Assembly (NCBI GenBank): GCA_027064845.1
Contig: JAMOPC010000483.1
Span: 1-5,882, forward strand
DNA: 5,882 bases
DNA from: Desulfurococcales archaeon
Lineage (GTDB): Archaea > Thermoproteota > Thermoprotei_A > Sulfolobales > Desulfurococcaceae
Direction of reading: 5' to 3'
In this document: in pieces, positions 5,493 through 5,882 of the stretch
Layout: each line of letters starts with the position of its first letter
Position numbering within the stretch: position 1 is the first letter of the stretch
Notes under the pieces: model-generated
What the model was told of the DNA's origin: nothing
Seen by the model: only the letters and a program-made list of their open reading frames with translations
Database searches by the model: none
Translations under genes and position numbers: made by a program

Positions 5493-5882
5493 AAGCAAAG
5501 AAGATTTGGTACAAGTATCCCAGAACCGATCAATGGGTATTAAAAGACCTTGACATAGCTCTAGAAAAACACAAAGTAATATTAGTTACTGGACCTAATG
5601 GAGCGGGTAAAACAACGCTGATCCTAATCCTTGCAGGCCTTCTTGAGCCACAAAAGGGCGAAGTCTTATTACACGGAAAACCTTTGAAGCAACAATTGCC
5701 GCAAGCACGTAGATACATTGGCGTACTCTTCCAAAATCCTGAAACCATGCTTTTTAACCCCATAGTTTATGATGAGATAGCGTTTGCTCCTAGACAATTA
5801 TTAGATAATGAAGAGATTATTGAGAAAAGAATTCATAGTGTATTAGAACAAATAGGATTAAATAAAGAATATTTAAATAAAC
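5474..5882 (+). CDS. cbiO: Cobalt/nickel ECF transporter ATP-binding protein CbiO, 3'-truncated by window edge
   Basis: The first 136 residues of the ABC ATPase that powers the importer at the cytoplasmic face. Visible elements are an aromatic A-loop residue (Y15), Walker A GPNGAGKTT (40-48), the Q-loop LFQNPETMLF (85-94), and the ECF-type stretch VYDEIAFAP (98-106) that follows it. The signature motif, Walker B and the switch histidine lie beyond the right edge. ATG 5474 is chosen because the alignment of IWYKYP and the Walker A spacing fit an A-family ATPase starting about 40 residues before Walker A. A weak GGTTGAG lies upstream. It overlaps the end of cbiQ by 19 bases in another frame, so it is co-translated in the cbiM-N-Q-O operon. 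The encoded part is intact, with no frameshift. Confidence 0.93.
   Translation, partial: MVKTLLEAKKIWYKYPRTDQWVLKDLDIALEKHKVILVTGPNGAGKTTLILILAGLLEPQKGEVLLHGKPLKQQLPQARRYIGVLFQNPETMLFNPIVYDEIAFAPRQLLDNEEIIEKRIHSVLEQIGLNKEYLNK

Overview
The window looks like a piece of a hyperthermophilic crenarchaeal chromosome, most likely Desulfurococcales-like (Staphylothermus or Ignisphaera type). This rests on low GC (roughly 35-40% by eye), heavy use of ATA, AGA/AGG and TTA codons, very tight gene packing, GAGGTG-type Shine-Dalgarno sites next to TTG starts, and TATA-box promoters with very short leaders. The genus is an inference, because no marker gene is present. No RNA gene, mobile element or CRISPR array was found.

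Layout. (1) Bases 2-1474 (+) hold the 3' part of a NhaC-family Na+/H+ antiporter gene whose start lies outside the window. (2) A 40-base convergent gap follows, with a T-run that may end the antiporter transcript. (3) On the minus strand, 2985-1515 holds a two-gene unit: an uncharacterised archaeal protein (probably DUF2192), then a cation diffusion facilitator (CDF)-like membrane protein that lacks the usual metal-binding residues. (4) A divergent intergenic region (2986-3083) carries a TATA-like element for the minus-strand unit. (5) On the plus strand, 3084-3689 encodes a MobA/CobY-like nucleotidyltransferase. (6) From 3758 to the right edge runs an ECF-type cobalt/nickel uptake operon, cbiM - cbiN/nikN-like - cbiQ - cbiO. 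Its genes overlap by 1-20 bases, and cbiO is cut by the window end.

How the genes work together. CbiM (substrate capture), the small PDGLE-type N subunit, CbiQ (transmembrane coupling) and CbiO (ATPase) together form one Co2+/Ni2+ importer. The nucleotidyltransferase upstream could serve molybdenum/tungsten cofactor maturation (MobA) or, given its position, cobalamin nucleotide-loop assembly (CobY). The sequence does not settle which.

The most notable signals are an inverted-repeat cluster wrapped around the cbiM TATA box, which could be a metal-responsive operator, and the CDF-like protein whose four canonical transport-site ligands appear to be replaced. Otherwise the region is an ordinary housekeeping/transport locus. 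I did not see a convincing new biological system.
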